In this document: piece after piece, positions 1-5,577 of the stretch
Position numbering within the stretch: the stretch's first letter is position 1
Layout of the letters: each line of letters opens with the position of its first letter
Assembly: GCA_003448875.1 (NCBI GenBank)
Contig: DLXG01000219.1
Span: 1 to 5,577, forward strand
Source: Anaerolineaceae bacterium
Lineage (GTDB): Bacteria; Chloroflexota; Anaerolineae; Anaerolineales; Anaerolineaceae
DNA: 5,577 nucleotides
Direction: 5' to 3'
Notes under the pieces: model-generated
Databases searched by the model: none
The model's input: only the letters and a program-made list of their open reading frames with translations
Told to the model about the DNA's origin: nothing
Made by a program: the position numbers and the translations under genes

Positions 1-11
1 AGATTTTTGCT

Positions 12-770
12 TCAACCAAATCGGCCGGTGACATAATCTTCGGTTTCTTTGACCTTTGGCGAAACAAACAATTGTTTTCCTATACCATATTCTACCAGCC
101 GTCCCTGTAAAAAGAAGGCTGCATAATCGGCCACGCGGGCTGCCTGCTGAACATTGTGCGGTACCAGCACAATGGTGTATTGCTCTTTGAGTTCCAATAA
201 GGAGTACTCGATTTTTGCGGTAGAGACCGGATCCAAGGCAGAGGTGGGTTCATCCAGCAATATGACTTCTGGTTCGAGCGCCAGTACGCGCGCCAGACAC
301 AAACGTTGCTGCTGACCGCCCGAAATGGCACTGGCAGGGTCTTGAAGGCGGTCTTTCACTTCGTCCCACAGGGCTGCCAGGCGTAAAGCCTTTTCAACTG
401 CTTCATCCAGCCGGCTTTTGCGCTTTTCTCCCATCAGTAGCAGCCCATAGGCTACATTCTCCCATAGGGTCAACGGCAGCGGCACCGGCCGCGAAAAGAC
501 CATTCCAATCTTACGGCGCAATTCGATCACATCGGTGTCCGGATCGAGAATGTTTTTACCATTGAACCAGATTTGACCGCTCAGGTGACGTACATCCGCC
601 AGATCGTTGAGGCGGTTGAACGCGCGTAAAAGTGAGGACTTGCCGCCCCCCGCCGGCCCAAAAAACACATTCACGGCGTTGGCGATCACTTCAACATTGA
701 TGTTATTCAGGCTTTCCACGCCATCCGAATAGGTCAGGCTCAGGTTTTGAACAGAGATTTTACTTTGCAT
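12..770 (-). CDS. pstB: Phosphate ABC transporter ATP-binding protein PstB
   Basis: Cytoplasmic ATPase subunit that energises phosphate import through the PstC-PstA channel. The 252-residue length is normal for PstB (about 250-260). Visible motifs in order: Walker A GPAGGGKSS (38-46, Lys44), Q-loop region VFSRPVPLP (91-99), ABC signature SGGQQQR (150-156), Walker B VILLDEP (169-175, Asp173 and Glu174), D-loop SALD (177-180) and switch His205 in VPHNVQQA. The extended signature and the HNVQQA segment are typical of PstB within the ABC ATPases. Two departures from the usual PstB pattern: the Q-loop glutamine is Ser93 (codon at 492-494), and the residue before the switch His is Pro, not Thr. The Walker A is also GGGKSS where PstB commonly has GCGKST, but it still fits the general motif. 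The ATG lies 6 nt after the pstA stop with no clear Shine-Dalgarno, so translational coupling to pstA is likely. Last pst gene visible; the 11 bases beyond its stop hold nothing recognisable. Confidence 0.95.
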   Translation of the reverse strand: MQSKISVQNLSLTYSDGVESLNNINVEVIANAVNVFFGPAGGGKSSLLRAFNRLNDLADVRHLSGQIWFNGKNILDPDTDVIELRRKIGMVFSRPVPLPLTLWENVAYGLLLMGEKRKSRLDEAVEKALRLAALWDEVKDRLQDPASAISGGQQQRLCLARVLALEPEVILLDEPTSALDPVSTAKIEYSLLELKEQYTIVLVPHNVQQAARVADYAAFFLQGRLVEYGIGKQLFVSPKVKETEDYVTGRFG

Positions 771-776
771 GGGTAT

Positions 777-1643
777 TTACCATTGACGGCGGGCTCTGGC
801 CCGGTTGCGGATCAGGGTTGCCAGCAGGTTCATGCCAAGTACAAAAACCAGCAGCACCAGCACAGTGCCATATTGAATTTCGAGCGGCATACCCGGTACA
901 GATGTGGAGATGACAAAGATATGATAGGGCAGAGCCATGGTGGCATCCATTGGGGAGGCTGGCAGACGAGGCAGGAAGAAGGCAGCACCGGTGAACAAAA
1001 TTGGGGCGGTTTCGCCGGCAGCCCGTTCCAGGCCGAGGATGATACCGGTAATTACCCCCGGCATGGCCTGAGGCAGCGTGATCCGCCAGGTGGTTTGCCA
1101 GCGAGTTCCACCCAGCGAGGTACTGACCACGCGGAAAGCGTTGGGTACTGAACGCAGGGCCTCTTCGGTAGTGCTGATGATGACCGGCAGGGTCATGATG
1201 GAGAGCGTCAGTGAAGCAGCCAGGATGCTGGTGCCCAGCCGCAGGAAAAGCACGAACAGGCCCAAACCAAACAGCCCATAAACAACCGAAGGAATCCCCG
1301 CCAGATTAATGATGGCAATCCGAATCAGGCGGGTGGCCGTATTATCACTGGCGTATTCAGCCAGATAGATACCGGCTGCCACCCCCAGCGGCACGGAGAA
1401 GATGGCTGTTCCCAAAGTCAGGTAAACCGTACCAATGATGGCGGGGAAAATCCCACCGGCACGCATACCATCCCGCGGCATTTGGGATAAAAATTCCCAT
1501 GAAATTGCCGGCAGGCCGCGGATGAGAATGAAAATAATAATCCCAATCACCGGCACGGCAGTGATCAGGGTAATCAGCCGCAGCAAATTAATGCCCAACA
1601 CCTCAACCTGTTTCATTCTACGGGAATGCTCGATTAAGTTCAT
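777..1643 (-). CDS. pstA: Phosphate ABC transporter permease PstA
   Basis: Integral membrane subunit that pairs with PstC to form the phosphate translocation path. At 288 residues it has normal length. Hydrophobic segments consistent with six membrane helices lie near residues 20-42, 66-94, 107-137, 139-157, 194-222 and 258-279. The cytoplasmic EAA loop that docks on PstB is seen at about 160-190 (EEALRSVPNAFR followed by SLGGTRWQT). The segments IPSVVYGLFGLGLF (117-130) and ERAAGETAPI (206-215) are characteristic of PstA. A basic tail (RNRARARR) closes the protein. The ATG at 1643 is preceded by GAGG with a 7-nt spacer, which supports this start over the internal Met10. The gene follows pstC by 9 nt and precedes pstB by 6 nt, within one operon. 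PstA and PstC are homologous; assignment as PstA rests on the ETAPI segment, gene order and the short N-terminal region. Confidence 0.95.
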   Translation of the reverse strand: MNLIEHSRRMKQVEVLGINLLRLITLITAVPVIGIIIFILIRGLPAISWEFLSQMPRDGMRAGGIFPAIIGTVYLTLGTAIFSVPLGVAAGIYLAEYASDNTATRLIRIAIINLAGIPSVVYGLFGLGLFVLFLRLGTSILAASLTLSIMTLPVIISTTEEALRSVPNAFRVVSTSLGGTRWQTTWRITLPQAMPGVITGIILGLERAAGETAPILFTGAAFFLPRLPASPMDATMALPYHIFVISTSVPGMPLEIQYGTVLVLLVFVLGMNLLATLIRNRARARRQW

Positions 1644-1650
1644 GTCCTAA

Positions 1651-1654
1651 CCTC
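1651..1654 (-). promoter_or_regulatory. Ribosome binding site of pstA
   Basis: GAGG on the minus strand overlaps the TGA stop of pstC and sits 7 nt before the pstA ATG. The overlap means that ribosomes ending pstC are placed at the pstA start, which fits coupled translation of the two channel subunits. Confidence 0.7.
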
Positions 1655-2558
1655 ATGAAAGCAGGCGTTCGGCGCGCTTTCGGCTGCGCAGAGTGAGGGA
1701 GGAAGCCGTTAAATTAACCACCAGTGAGATGAGAAAAAGGATGATACCGATAAAAAAGAGGACGTGGTAATGGGGAGAGCCGGTGGCTACTTCTCCCATT
1801 TCGGAAGCAATCGTGGCGGTCATTGTGCGGGCTGGCATGAAAAGCGCATTCAATCCTGAAGGCAGCACAGGTGCGTTCCCGGTGACCATCATCACCGCCA
1901 TAGTTTCACCGATCGAACGCCCGATGCCCAGCATCAGCGCGGTCAGCAGTCCAGAGCGGGCAGCCGGCACCGTTACTCCCCAGGCGGTTTGCCAGTTGGT
2001 TGCCCCCAATGCCAGTGCCCCCTGACGGTAGGCTGGCGGTACAGTATTCAGCGCATCCTCAGCGATGGAAACGATGGTCGGCAGGGAAATGAGTGCCAGT
2101 AACACTGCCCCTGTAAATGCAGTCAGGCCAGTGGGAAGATCGAAGAAGCGGCGGAAAAAGGGCGCAACAATCTGAATTCCCAGAAAGCCGAGTACAACCG
2201 AAGGTAAACCTGCCAGAATTTCAATAATCGGTTTCAGAAGATTTCGTAACCAAACCGGAGAAAACTCAGAAAGAAAAACGGCTGTGCCAATCCCTAAGGG
2301 AATGGCAATCAAAATTGCGCCTACTGTTACCAGTAACGAGCCGCTGATGAGCGGGAGAATGCCAAAATAATGTTCAATCGGATACCAGCGCGAACCAAAC
2401 AAGTCTTTCAAGGGTACGTCGTTGAGCGCGGGCAAACCTTCGCGGGCGAGGAAGATTAAAATCAGGAGGACAAATACAATACTGGAGTACCCAGCCAGTT
2501 TGATCAGGCTGTTGATAATACCTTCGGTGAGAGCGCTTTGCTTTGCTTTCATCTTCAT
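1653..2558 (-). CDS. pstC: Phosphate ABC transporter permease PstC
   Basis: The other channel-forming membrane subunit of the phosphate importer. Length of 301 residues is usual. Hydrophobic segments near residues 24-38, 66-98, 112-136, 146-166, 202-228 and 266-288 give the expected six helices. The EAA loop contacting PstB runs about 166-190 (AEDALNTVPPAYRQGALALG, then ATNWQT). The segments GLPSVVLGFLG (117-127) and GRSIGETMAV (213-222) are the PstC counterparts of those in PstA. The annotated ATG at 2558 overlaps the pstS stop as ATGA. A second in-frame ATG at 2552 (Met3) is better spaced from the AGGA ribosome binding site (8 nt against 2 nt), so the protein may begin two residues later and be 299 residues long. 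Either way the gene is directly coupled to pstS. No missing domain or frameshift is seen. Confidence 0.95.
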   Translation of the reverse strand: MKMKAKQSALTEGIINSLIKLAGYSSIVFVLLILIFLAREGLPALNDVPLKDLFGSRWYPIEHYFGILPLISGSLLVTVGAILIAIPLGIGTAVFLSEFSPVWLRNLLKPIIEILAGLPSVVLGFLGIQIVAPFFRRFFDLPTGLTAFTGAVLLALISLPTIVSIAEDALNTVPPAYRQGALALGATNWQTAWGVTVPAARSGLLTALMLGIGRSIGETMAVMMVTGNAPVLPSGLNALFMPARTMTATIASEMGEVATGSPHYHVLFFIGIILFLISLVVNLTASSLTLRSRKRAERLLS

Positions 2559-3448
2559 TTTCCTGCGCTTACTTGAATAATGGGCACAAAACCCAGTCGG
2601 GATACAATTTGCTGGGCATCGGGGCTGAGAATCCAGTTCAGATAATCGTTAACCAGCGGCGGCGCATCACGGCGGGTATACATATACAAATCGCGCGAAA
2701 TCGGATAGGCGCCGCTGTTGACTGTTTCAATGGAAGGCATGATGAACGGCCCTTCGGGCTGTGTGCCGATCCCCAGCACTTTGACATGCTCGGTGACATA
2801 GCCCAGTCCGTCATAGCCAATCGCATTCGGGTTATCGCTTACCTCGGCAATGATGCCTTCGGAGGAGGGCAGCAACAAGGTGTCAGCCGAGAAGATGGCT
2901 TTATTGTTCTTGTCCCCCTCGCGAATCACTTCTTCTAAAAAATAAACATGCGTGCCGGAGTTCGTTTCGCGCGAAAGGCGCACAATCGGGCGGTCTTCAC
3001 CGCCGACTTCCTGCCAGTTGTTGATGATTCCCTGATAGATGAGGGAGATTTGATCAATGGTCAGGTGGTTAACCGGATTGTCCGGGTGAACGATAACCGC
3101 AATGGCATCTCTGGCAACAATATGTTCAACCGGCTCAATCCCGTTTGCCAGTGCGGCTTGCATTTCTTCGTCTTTGATCTGGCGTGAGGCGTTGGCAATG
3201 TCTACTGTGCCGCTGATCATGGCGGTAATGCCGGTACCGCTGCCGCCTCCCGTCACGGAGATGCGTACCTCAGGATGTAGATGCTGATATTCTTCTGCCC
3301 ATGCCAGAGCCAGATTGACAATGGTGTCAGAACCTTTGTTTTGGATATAAGTTGAGGGGGGTGGGGTTTGATCGGGATGACCGGCTGTGCATGCCGTCAA
3401 CAGGATGATGATAATGATAACGATGATGCAGAGCAGTTTTCTTCTCAT
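2555..3448 (-). CDS. pstS: Phosphate-binding lipoprotein PstS
   Basis: Extracytoplasmic receptor that binds phosphate and delivers it to PstC-PstA. Residues 1-20 form a lipoprotein signal peptide: basic MRRK, a very isoleucine-rich core, and lipobox LTAC with Cys20 as the lipid-modified residue. A Pro-rich linker (about 24-32) leads to the binding fold. Probable phosphate-contact segments are GSDT (39-42), GGGSGTG (67-73), DIANASR (83-89, with Asp83) and RETNSGT (160-166; Arg160, Ser164, Gly165 and Thr166 match the arginine and SGT loop of known PstS). IYQGIINNWQEVGG (137-150) is the family's conserved NW segment. With 297 residues it belongs to the shorter PstS class, not the longer E. coli type. 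The ATG at 3448 is preceded in frame by a TGA at 3476-3478 with no other usual start codon between, so the start is firm, yet it has no Shine-Dalgarno. First gene of the pst operon. Phosphate-starvation control is inferred from the family. Confidence 0.95.
   Translation of the reverse strand: MRRKLLCIIVIIIIILLTACTAGHPDQTPPPSTYIQNKGSDTIVNLALAWAEEYQHLHPEVRISVTGGGSGTGITAMISGTVDIANASRQIKDEEMQAALANGIEPVEHIVARDAIAVIVHPDNPVNHLTIDQISLIYQGIINNWQEVGGEDRPIVRLSRETNSGTHVYFLEEVIREGDKNNKAIFSADTLLLPSSEGIIAEVSDNPNAIGYDGLGYVTEHVKVLGIGTQPEGPFIMPSIETVNSGAYPISRDLYMYTRRDAPPLVNDYLNWILSPDAQQIVSRLGFVPIIQVSAGK
2561..2564 (-). promoter_or_regulatory. Ribosome binding site of pstC, bearing on its start
   Basis: AGGA on the minus strand lies inside the 3' end of pstS. 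It is only 2 nt from the ATG at 2558 but 8 nt from the ATG at 2552. Usual spacing (about 5-9 nt) favours the second ATG as the main start. Confidence 0.55.
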
Positions 3449-3458
3449 GACACAATAA

Positions 3459-3464
3459 ATTATA
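3459..3464 (-). promoter_or_regulatory. -10 element of the pst operon promoter
   Basis: A perfect TATAAT on the minus strand ends 10 nt before the pstS ATG. Transcription would start near 3450-3452, leaving a 5' leader of only a few bases. No TTGACA-like -35 is found at 16-18 nt spacing, where the sequence is AAATTT-like. A consensus -10 without a -35 is what activator-dependent promoters, including Pho-regulated ones, often look like. Not experimentally supported. Confidence 0.6.
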
Positions 3465-3481
3465 AACGAGAATATTCAATG

Positions 3482-3509
3482 AAATTTAATCCTCAAAATA
3501 AATTTAATC
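3482..3509 (-). repeat. Perfect 10-bp direct repeat upstream of pstS
   Basis: AAATTTAATC occurs at 3482-3491 and again at 3500-3509 on the plus strand (GATTAAATTT in pst orientation), an 18-bp period. The related AATTTA recurs at 3513. The array begins 18 nt upstream of the pstS -10 element, so its proximal copy covers the place where a -35 would be. This is a reasonable position for an activator. The 18-bp period does not match the 11-bp period of known PhoB/PhoP boxes, so assignment to that regulator is uncertain. Confidence 0.45.
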
Positions 3510-3511
3510 AC

Positions 3512-3529
3512 CAATTTACAGGAAAATTG
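3512..3529. promoter_or_regulatory. 18-bp inverted repeat, possible operator
   Basis: CAATTT (3512-3517), six spacer bases, then AAATTG (3524-3529) forms a perfect 6-bp-armed dyad. It lies 48-65 nt upstream of the pstS -10 element and about 70-85 nt upstream of the gyrA -10 element. The arms are AT-rich, so chance occurrence is possible, but the size and symmetry resemble a dimeric regulator site. The dyad would be too weak as an RNA hairpin to act as a terminator. Confidence 0.3.
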
Positions 3530-3596
3530 TCATCATGGAGAGAGCGGTTTGTTTTGGGAGATTGGAGGGGCCGGACGAAAAACAGACTCGATGCGG

Positions 3597-3602
3597 TATA
3601 AT
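3597..3602 (+). promoter_or_regulatory. -10 element of the gyrA promoter
   Basis: A perfect TATAAT lies 38 nt before the gyrA ATG, giving a predicted start near 3609 and a leader of about 32 nt that includes the ribosome binding site. The -35 is weak: the best candidate, CGGACG at 3572-3577, shares only GAC with the consensus and is 19 nt away. No extended -10 TG is present. Confidence 0.6.
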
Positions 3603-3628
3603 TAGGAGGTTATCATTCTGGTTTTTAG

Positions 3629-3633
3629 AAGGA
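3629..3633 (+). promoter_or_regulatory. Ribosome binding site of gyrA
   Basis: AAGGA lies 7 nt before the ATG at 3641 and fixes that start codon. A stronger-looking AGGAGGT at 3604-3610 is too far upstream and coincides with the predicted transcription start. Confidence 0.75.
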
Positions 3634-3640
3634 AAGCGTT

Positions 3641-5577
3641 ATGGATATCGGTACGATCCAACCGGTAGATATTGATGAACAGATGCGCTCAGCGTATCTG
3701 GATTATGCCATGAGTGTGATTGTGGCGCGCGCCTTACCGGATGCACGCGATGGCCTCAAGCCGGTGCACCGGCGCATTCTGTATGCCATGCAGGAGTTAG
3801 GGCTGAGAGCCAACAGTGCTTATAAAAAGTCGGCGCGTATTGTCGGTGAAGTGCTGGGTAAGTACCATCCTCATGGGGATATGGCCGTTTATGATGCCAT
3901 GGCGCGCATGGCGCAGGACTTTTCCATGCGATACCCGCTGGTGGACGGGCAGGGTAATTTCGGTTCGATTGATGGGGATGCCCCGGCTGCCATGCGCTAT
4001 ACTGAGGCCCGCCTGAATGCCTTGGCCGAAGAAATGCTGGTGGATATTGATAAGGATACGGTAGATTTCACCGATAATTTTGACGGCTCGTTGCGTGAGC
4101 CGGTTGTACTGCCGGCACGGTTGCCCAACCTGCTTTTGAACGGCTCAGCCGGGATTGCGGTAGGCATGGCGACCAATATCCCGCCGCACAATTTGCGCGA
4201 ATTAAGCGATGCCTTAATTTACCTCATTGATCATTACGACCAACTGGACGAGGTCAGCATTGAAGACCTGATGCGTTTTCTGCCCGGCCCGGATTTTCCC
4301 ACTGGTGGAGTTATTGTGGGGCAGGAAGCCATCCGTCAAATGTACACCACCGGGCGGGGCAGGCTGACCGTGCGCGGACAGGCTCATATCGAGGAAATGC
4401 GCGGCGGACGTTATCAGATCGTTATTACCGAAATCCCGTTTCAGGTCAATAAAACCAGCCTGATTGAACGGATAGCAGAACTGGCGCGGGAAGGCCGGCT
4501 GGATGCAATTTCTGACCTGCGGGACGAATCCGACCGGCGCGGTATGAGCATTGTCATTGAATTGCGCCGCGGTGCCCAGCCGCGCAAAGTGCTGAACCAG
4601 TTATACAAATACACCCCCCTGCAAACCACCTTCGGGGCGCACTTGCTGGCACTGGTCAACAACGAACCGCGCCTGCTGACCCTCAAACGCGCCTTGCAGA
4701 TATACATTGAGCATCGCATCGAGGTAATCACCCGCCGTTCGCAGTATGAACTGGATAAAGCCCGACAGCGGGCGCATATACTGGAAGGGCTGCTGATTGC
4801 GCTGGCCAATCTGGATGAAGTCATCCAGACCATTCGTCAGTCACCTGACGCGGACACCGCCCGCGAGCGATTGATCACGCGCTTCAAACTGACCGAAGCG
4901 CAGGCGCAGGCCATTCTGGACATGCAGTTGAGACGACTGGCTGCCCTCGAACGTCAGAAGATTGAAGACGAACACCGTTCGTTGCTGGAACGTATTGCCT
5001 ATCTGGAAGACCTGCTGGCATCGCCCAATAAAATTCTGGATGTAATCAAGGCGGATCTGCAAGAAGTGAGCGAAAAGTATGCCGATGCGCGCCGCACCCA
5101 TCTGCTTGCCGAAGCCAGCGAAGCCTTCAACGAAGAAGACCTGGTCGCCGACGAACATGTTTTGATCATGATCACCCAGCGCGGCTACATCAAGCGCGTA
5201 GCGGCGCGAGCCTTCCGCACTCAAATGCGCGGTGGGCGCGGTGTAACCGGCCAGAACTTGAAAGAGGAAGATGAGACCCTGATGGTCATCCCGGCCCGTA
5301 CCCTGCACACCATTCTGTTCTTTTCAGATAAAGGTAAAGTCTATTCCGAAAAGGTGTATCAGATACCGGATGCCGGGCGCACCGACCGCGGCATACCGAT
5401 GGTGAACGTCTTGTCACTCGATCCCGACGAAAAGATCACGGCGGCTGTCTCCGTACCGGATTTTGAGGCTGCCCAGTATTGCACCATGGCAACCGTCAAC
5501 GGCCGGGTAAAGCGGGTGGCACTGGCCGAGTTTGCCAGTGTGCGCCCCTCCGGTTTGATTGCGATCAGCCTTGAACA
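3641..5577 (+). CDS. gyrA: DNA gyrase subunit A, 3' end beyond the window
   Basis: Breakage-reunion subunit of DNA gyrase, which with GyrB introduces negative supercoils. 645 codons are visible of a protein usually about 800-850 residues; the frame is open to the edge. The winged-helix active site is intact: Arg119 and catalytic Tyr120 in [10 protein letters not shown], and Ile172 in [10 protein letters not shown] corresponds to the DNA-intercalating isoleucine. The tower and coiled-coil/C-gate region follows (about 220-490, with [13 protein letters not shown] at 427-439). The C-terminal beta-propeller begins near 505. It holds the GyrA box QMRGGRG (528-534), a one-residue variant of the canonical Q(R/K)RGG(R/K)G, which argues for gyrase over topoisomerase IV ParC. 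Further blade motifs are [12 protein letters not shown] (560-571) and TVNGRVKRV (618-626). In the quinolone region [10 protein letters not shown] (76-85), the residue matching E. coli Ser83 is Met81, while Asp85 (E. coli Asp87) is kept. Start supported by AAGGA 7 nt upstream. Divergent from the pst operon and functionally unrelated to it. Confidence 0.95.
   Translation, partial: MDIGTIQPVDIDEQMRSAYLDYAMSVIVARALPDARDGLKPVHRRILYAMQELGLRANSAYKKSARIVGEVLGKYHPHGDMAVYDAMARMAQDFSMRYPLVDGQGNFGSIDGDAPAAMRYTEARLNALAEEMLVDIDKDTVDFTDNFDGSLREPVVLPARLPNLLLNGSAGIAVGMATNIPPHNLRELSDALIYLIDHYDQLDEVSIEDLMRFLPGPDFPTGGVIVGQEAIRQMYTTGRGRLTVRGQAHIEEMRGGRYQIVITEIPFQVNKTSLIERIAELAREGRLDAISDLRDESDRRGMSIVIELRRGAQPRKVLNQLYKYTPLQTTFGAHLLALVNNEPRLLTLKRALQIYIEHRIEVITRRSQYELDKARQRAHILEGLLIALANLDEVIQTIRQSPDADTARERLITRFKLTEAQAQAILDMQLRRLAALERQKIEDEHRSLLERIAYLEDLLASPNKILDVIKADLQEVSEKYADARRTHLLAEASEAFNEEDLVADEHVLIMITQRGYIKRVAARAFRTQMRGGRGVTGQNLKEEDETLMVIPARTLHTILFFSDKGKVYSEKVYQIPDAGRTDRGIPMVNVLSLDPDEKITAAVSVPDFEAAQYCTMATVNGRVKRVALAEFASVRPSGLIAISLE

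Noticed and set aside
1..11. Start of a further operon gene such as phoU after pstB.
   Set aside because: Only 11 bases follow the pstB stop; there is no start codon or ribosome binding site to support a call.
747..1151. A plus-strand open frame of 134 residues opposite pstA.
   Set aside because: It is antisense to a convincing PstA, has low-complexity composition (many Gly, Gln and His) and no ribosome binding site that I can see.
3368..3601. A plus-strand open frame of 77 residues spanning the pstS 5' end and the intergenic region.
   Set aside because: It begins antisense to the pstS signal peptide, includes an Asp/Asn run that mirrors the ATC-type triplets, crosses the regulatory region and shows no family resemblance.
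3604..3610. A strong Shine-Dalgarno-like AGGAGGT upstream of gyrA, suggesting a small leader peptide.
   Set aside because: No ATG, GTG or TTG lies at suitable distance, and the element coincides with the predicted transcription start just after the TATAAT, so most of it may not be transcribed. gyrA has its own AAGGA site.
3449..3640. A terminator, small RNA or riboswitch in the intergenic region.
   Set aside because: No GC-rich stem followed by a T-run was found, and none is needed between divergent genes; the predicted leaders (a few nt for pstS, about 32 nt for gyrA) are too short for a riboswitch.
4441..5308. Long minus-strand open frames (130 residues at 4441-4833 and 155 residues at 4841-5308) opposite gyrA.
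   Set aside because: They lie entirely antisense to a well-conserved gyrA, show no recognisable domain, and are the type of shadow frame expected from biased codon use.
3641..5577. Possibility that the right-hand gene is topoisomerase IV parC instead of gyrA.
   Set aside because: The GyrA box QMRGGRG at residues 528-534 and the following propeller blade motifs fit gyrase A; ParC lacks a good GyrA box.

Overview
The window is an ordinary, fully bacterial, gene-dense stretch. It holds a high-affinity phosphate import operon, pstS-pstC-pstA-pstB, on the minus strand (transcribed from about 3450 down to 12). Divergent from it is a gyrA gene on the plus strand that starts at 3641 and runs off the right edge. 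The two transcription units share a 192-bp intergenic region (3449-3640), the only non-coding stretch of any size. No RNA gene, mobile element, CRISPR array or terminator was seen.

The organism cannot be named with certainty. The sequence has moderate GC content by eye, Shine-Dalgarno-led genes and near-consensus TATAAT -10 elements. PstS is short, with an LTAC lipobox and a RETNSGT-type phosphate loop, and the GyrA has a gyrase-type C-terminal domain. Together these are compatible with a Chloroflexota/Anaerolineae-like bacterium. That is an inference from general family resemblance, not a search result.

Region by region: 12-770 is the ATPase PstB; 777-1643 the permease PstA; 1653-2558 the permease PstC; 2555-3448 the phosphate-binding lipoprotein PstS. 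The genes are packed with a 4-nt overlap (pstS/pstC), a 9-nt gap (pstC/pstA) and a 6-nt gap (pstA/pstB), so they are almost certainly one mRNA. A following gene such as phoU would lie left of base 1 and cannot be seen. The intergenic region carries a TATAAT for each direction, an AT-rich patch with a perfect 10-bp direct repeat, and an 18-bp dyad.

PstS captures phosphate outside the membrane, PstC and PstA form the channel, and PstB hydrolyses ATP to drive uptake. GyrA, the breakage-reunion subunit of DNA gyrase, is functionally unrelated and merely adjacent.

I do not see a new biological system here. The points worth a second look are: a methionine in GyrA at the classic quinolone-contact serine position; a PstB whose Q-loop glutamine is replaced by serine; a pstS start so close to its -10 element that the transcript would be nearly leaderless; and repeat structures upstream of pstS where an activator could substitute for the missing -35.
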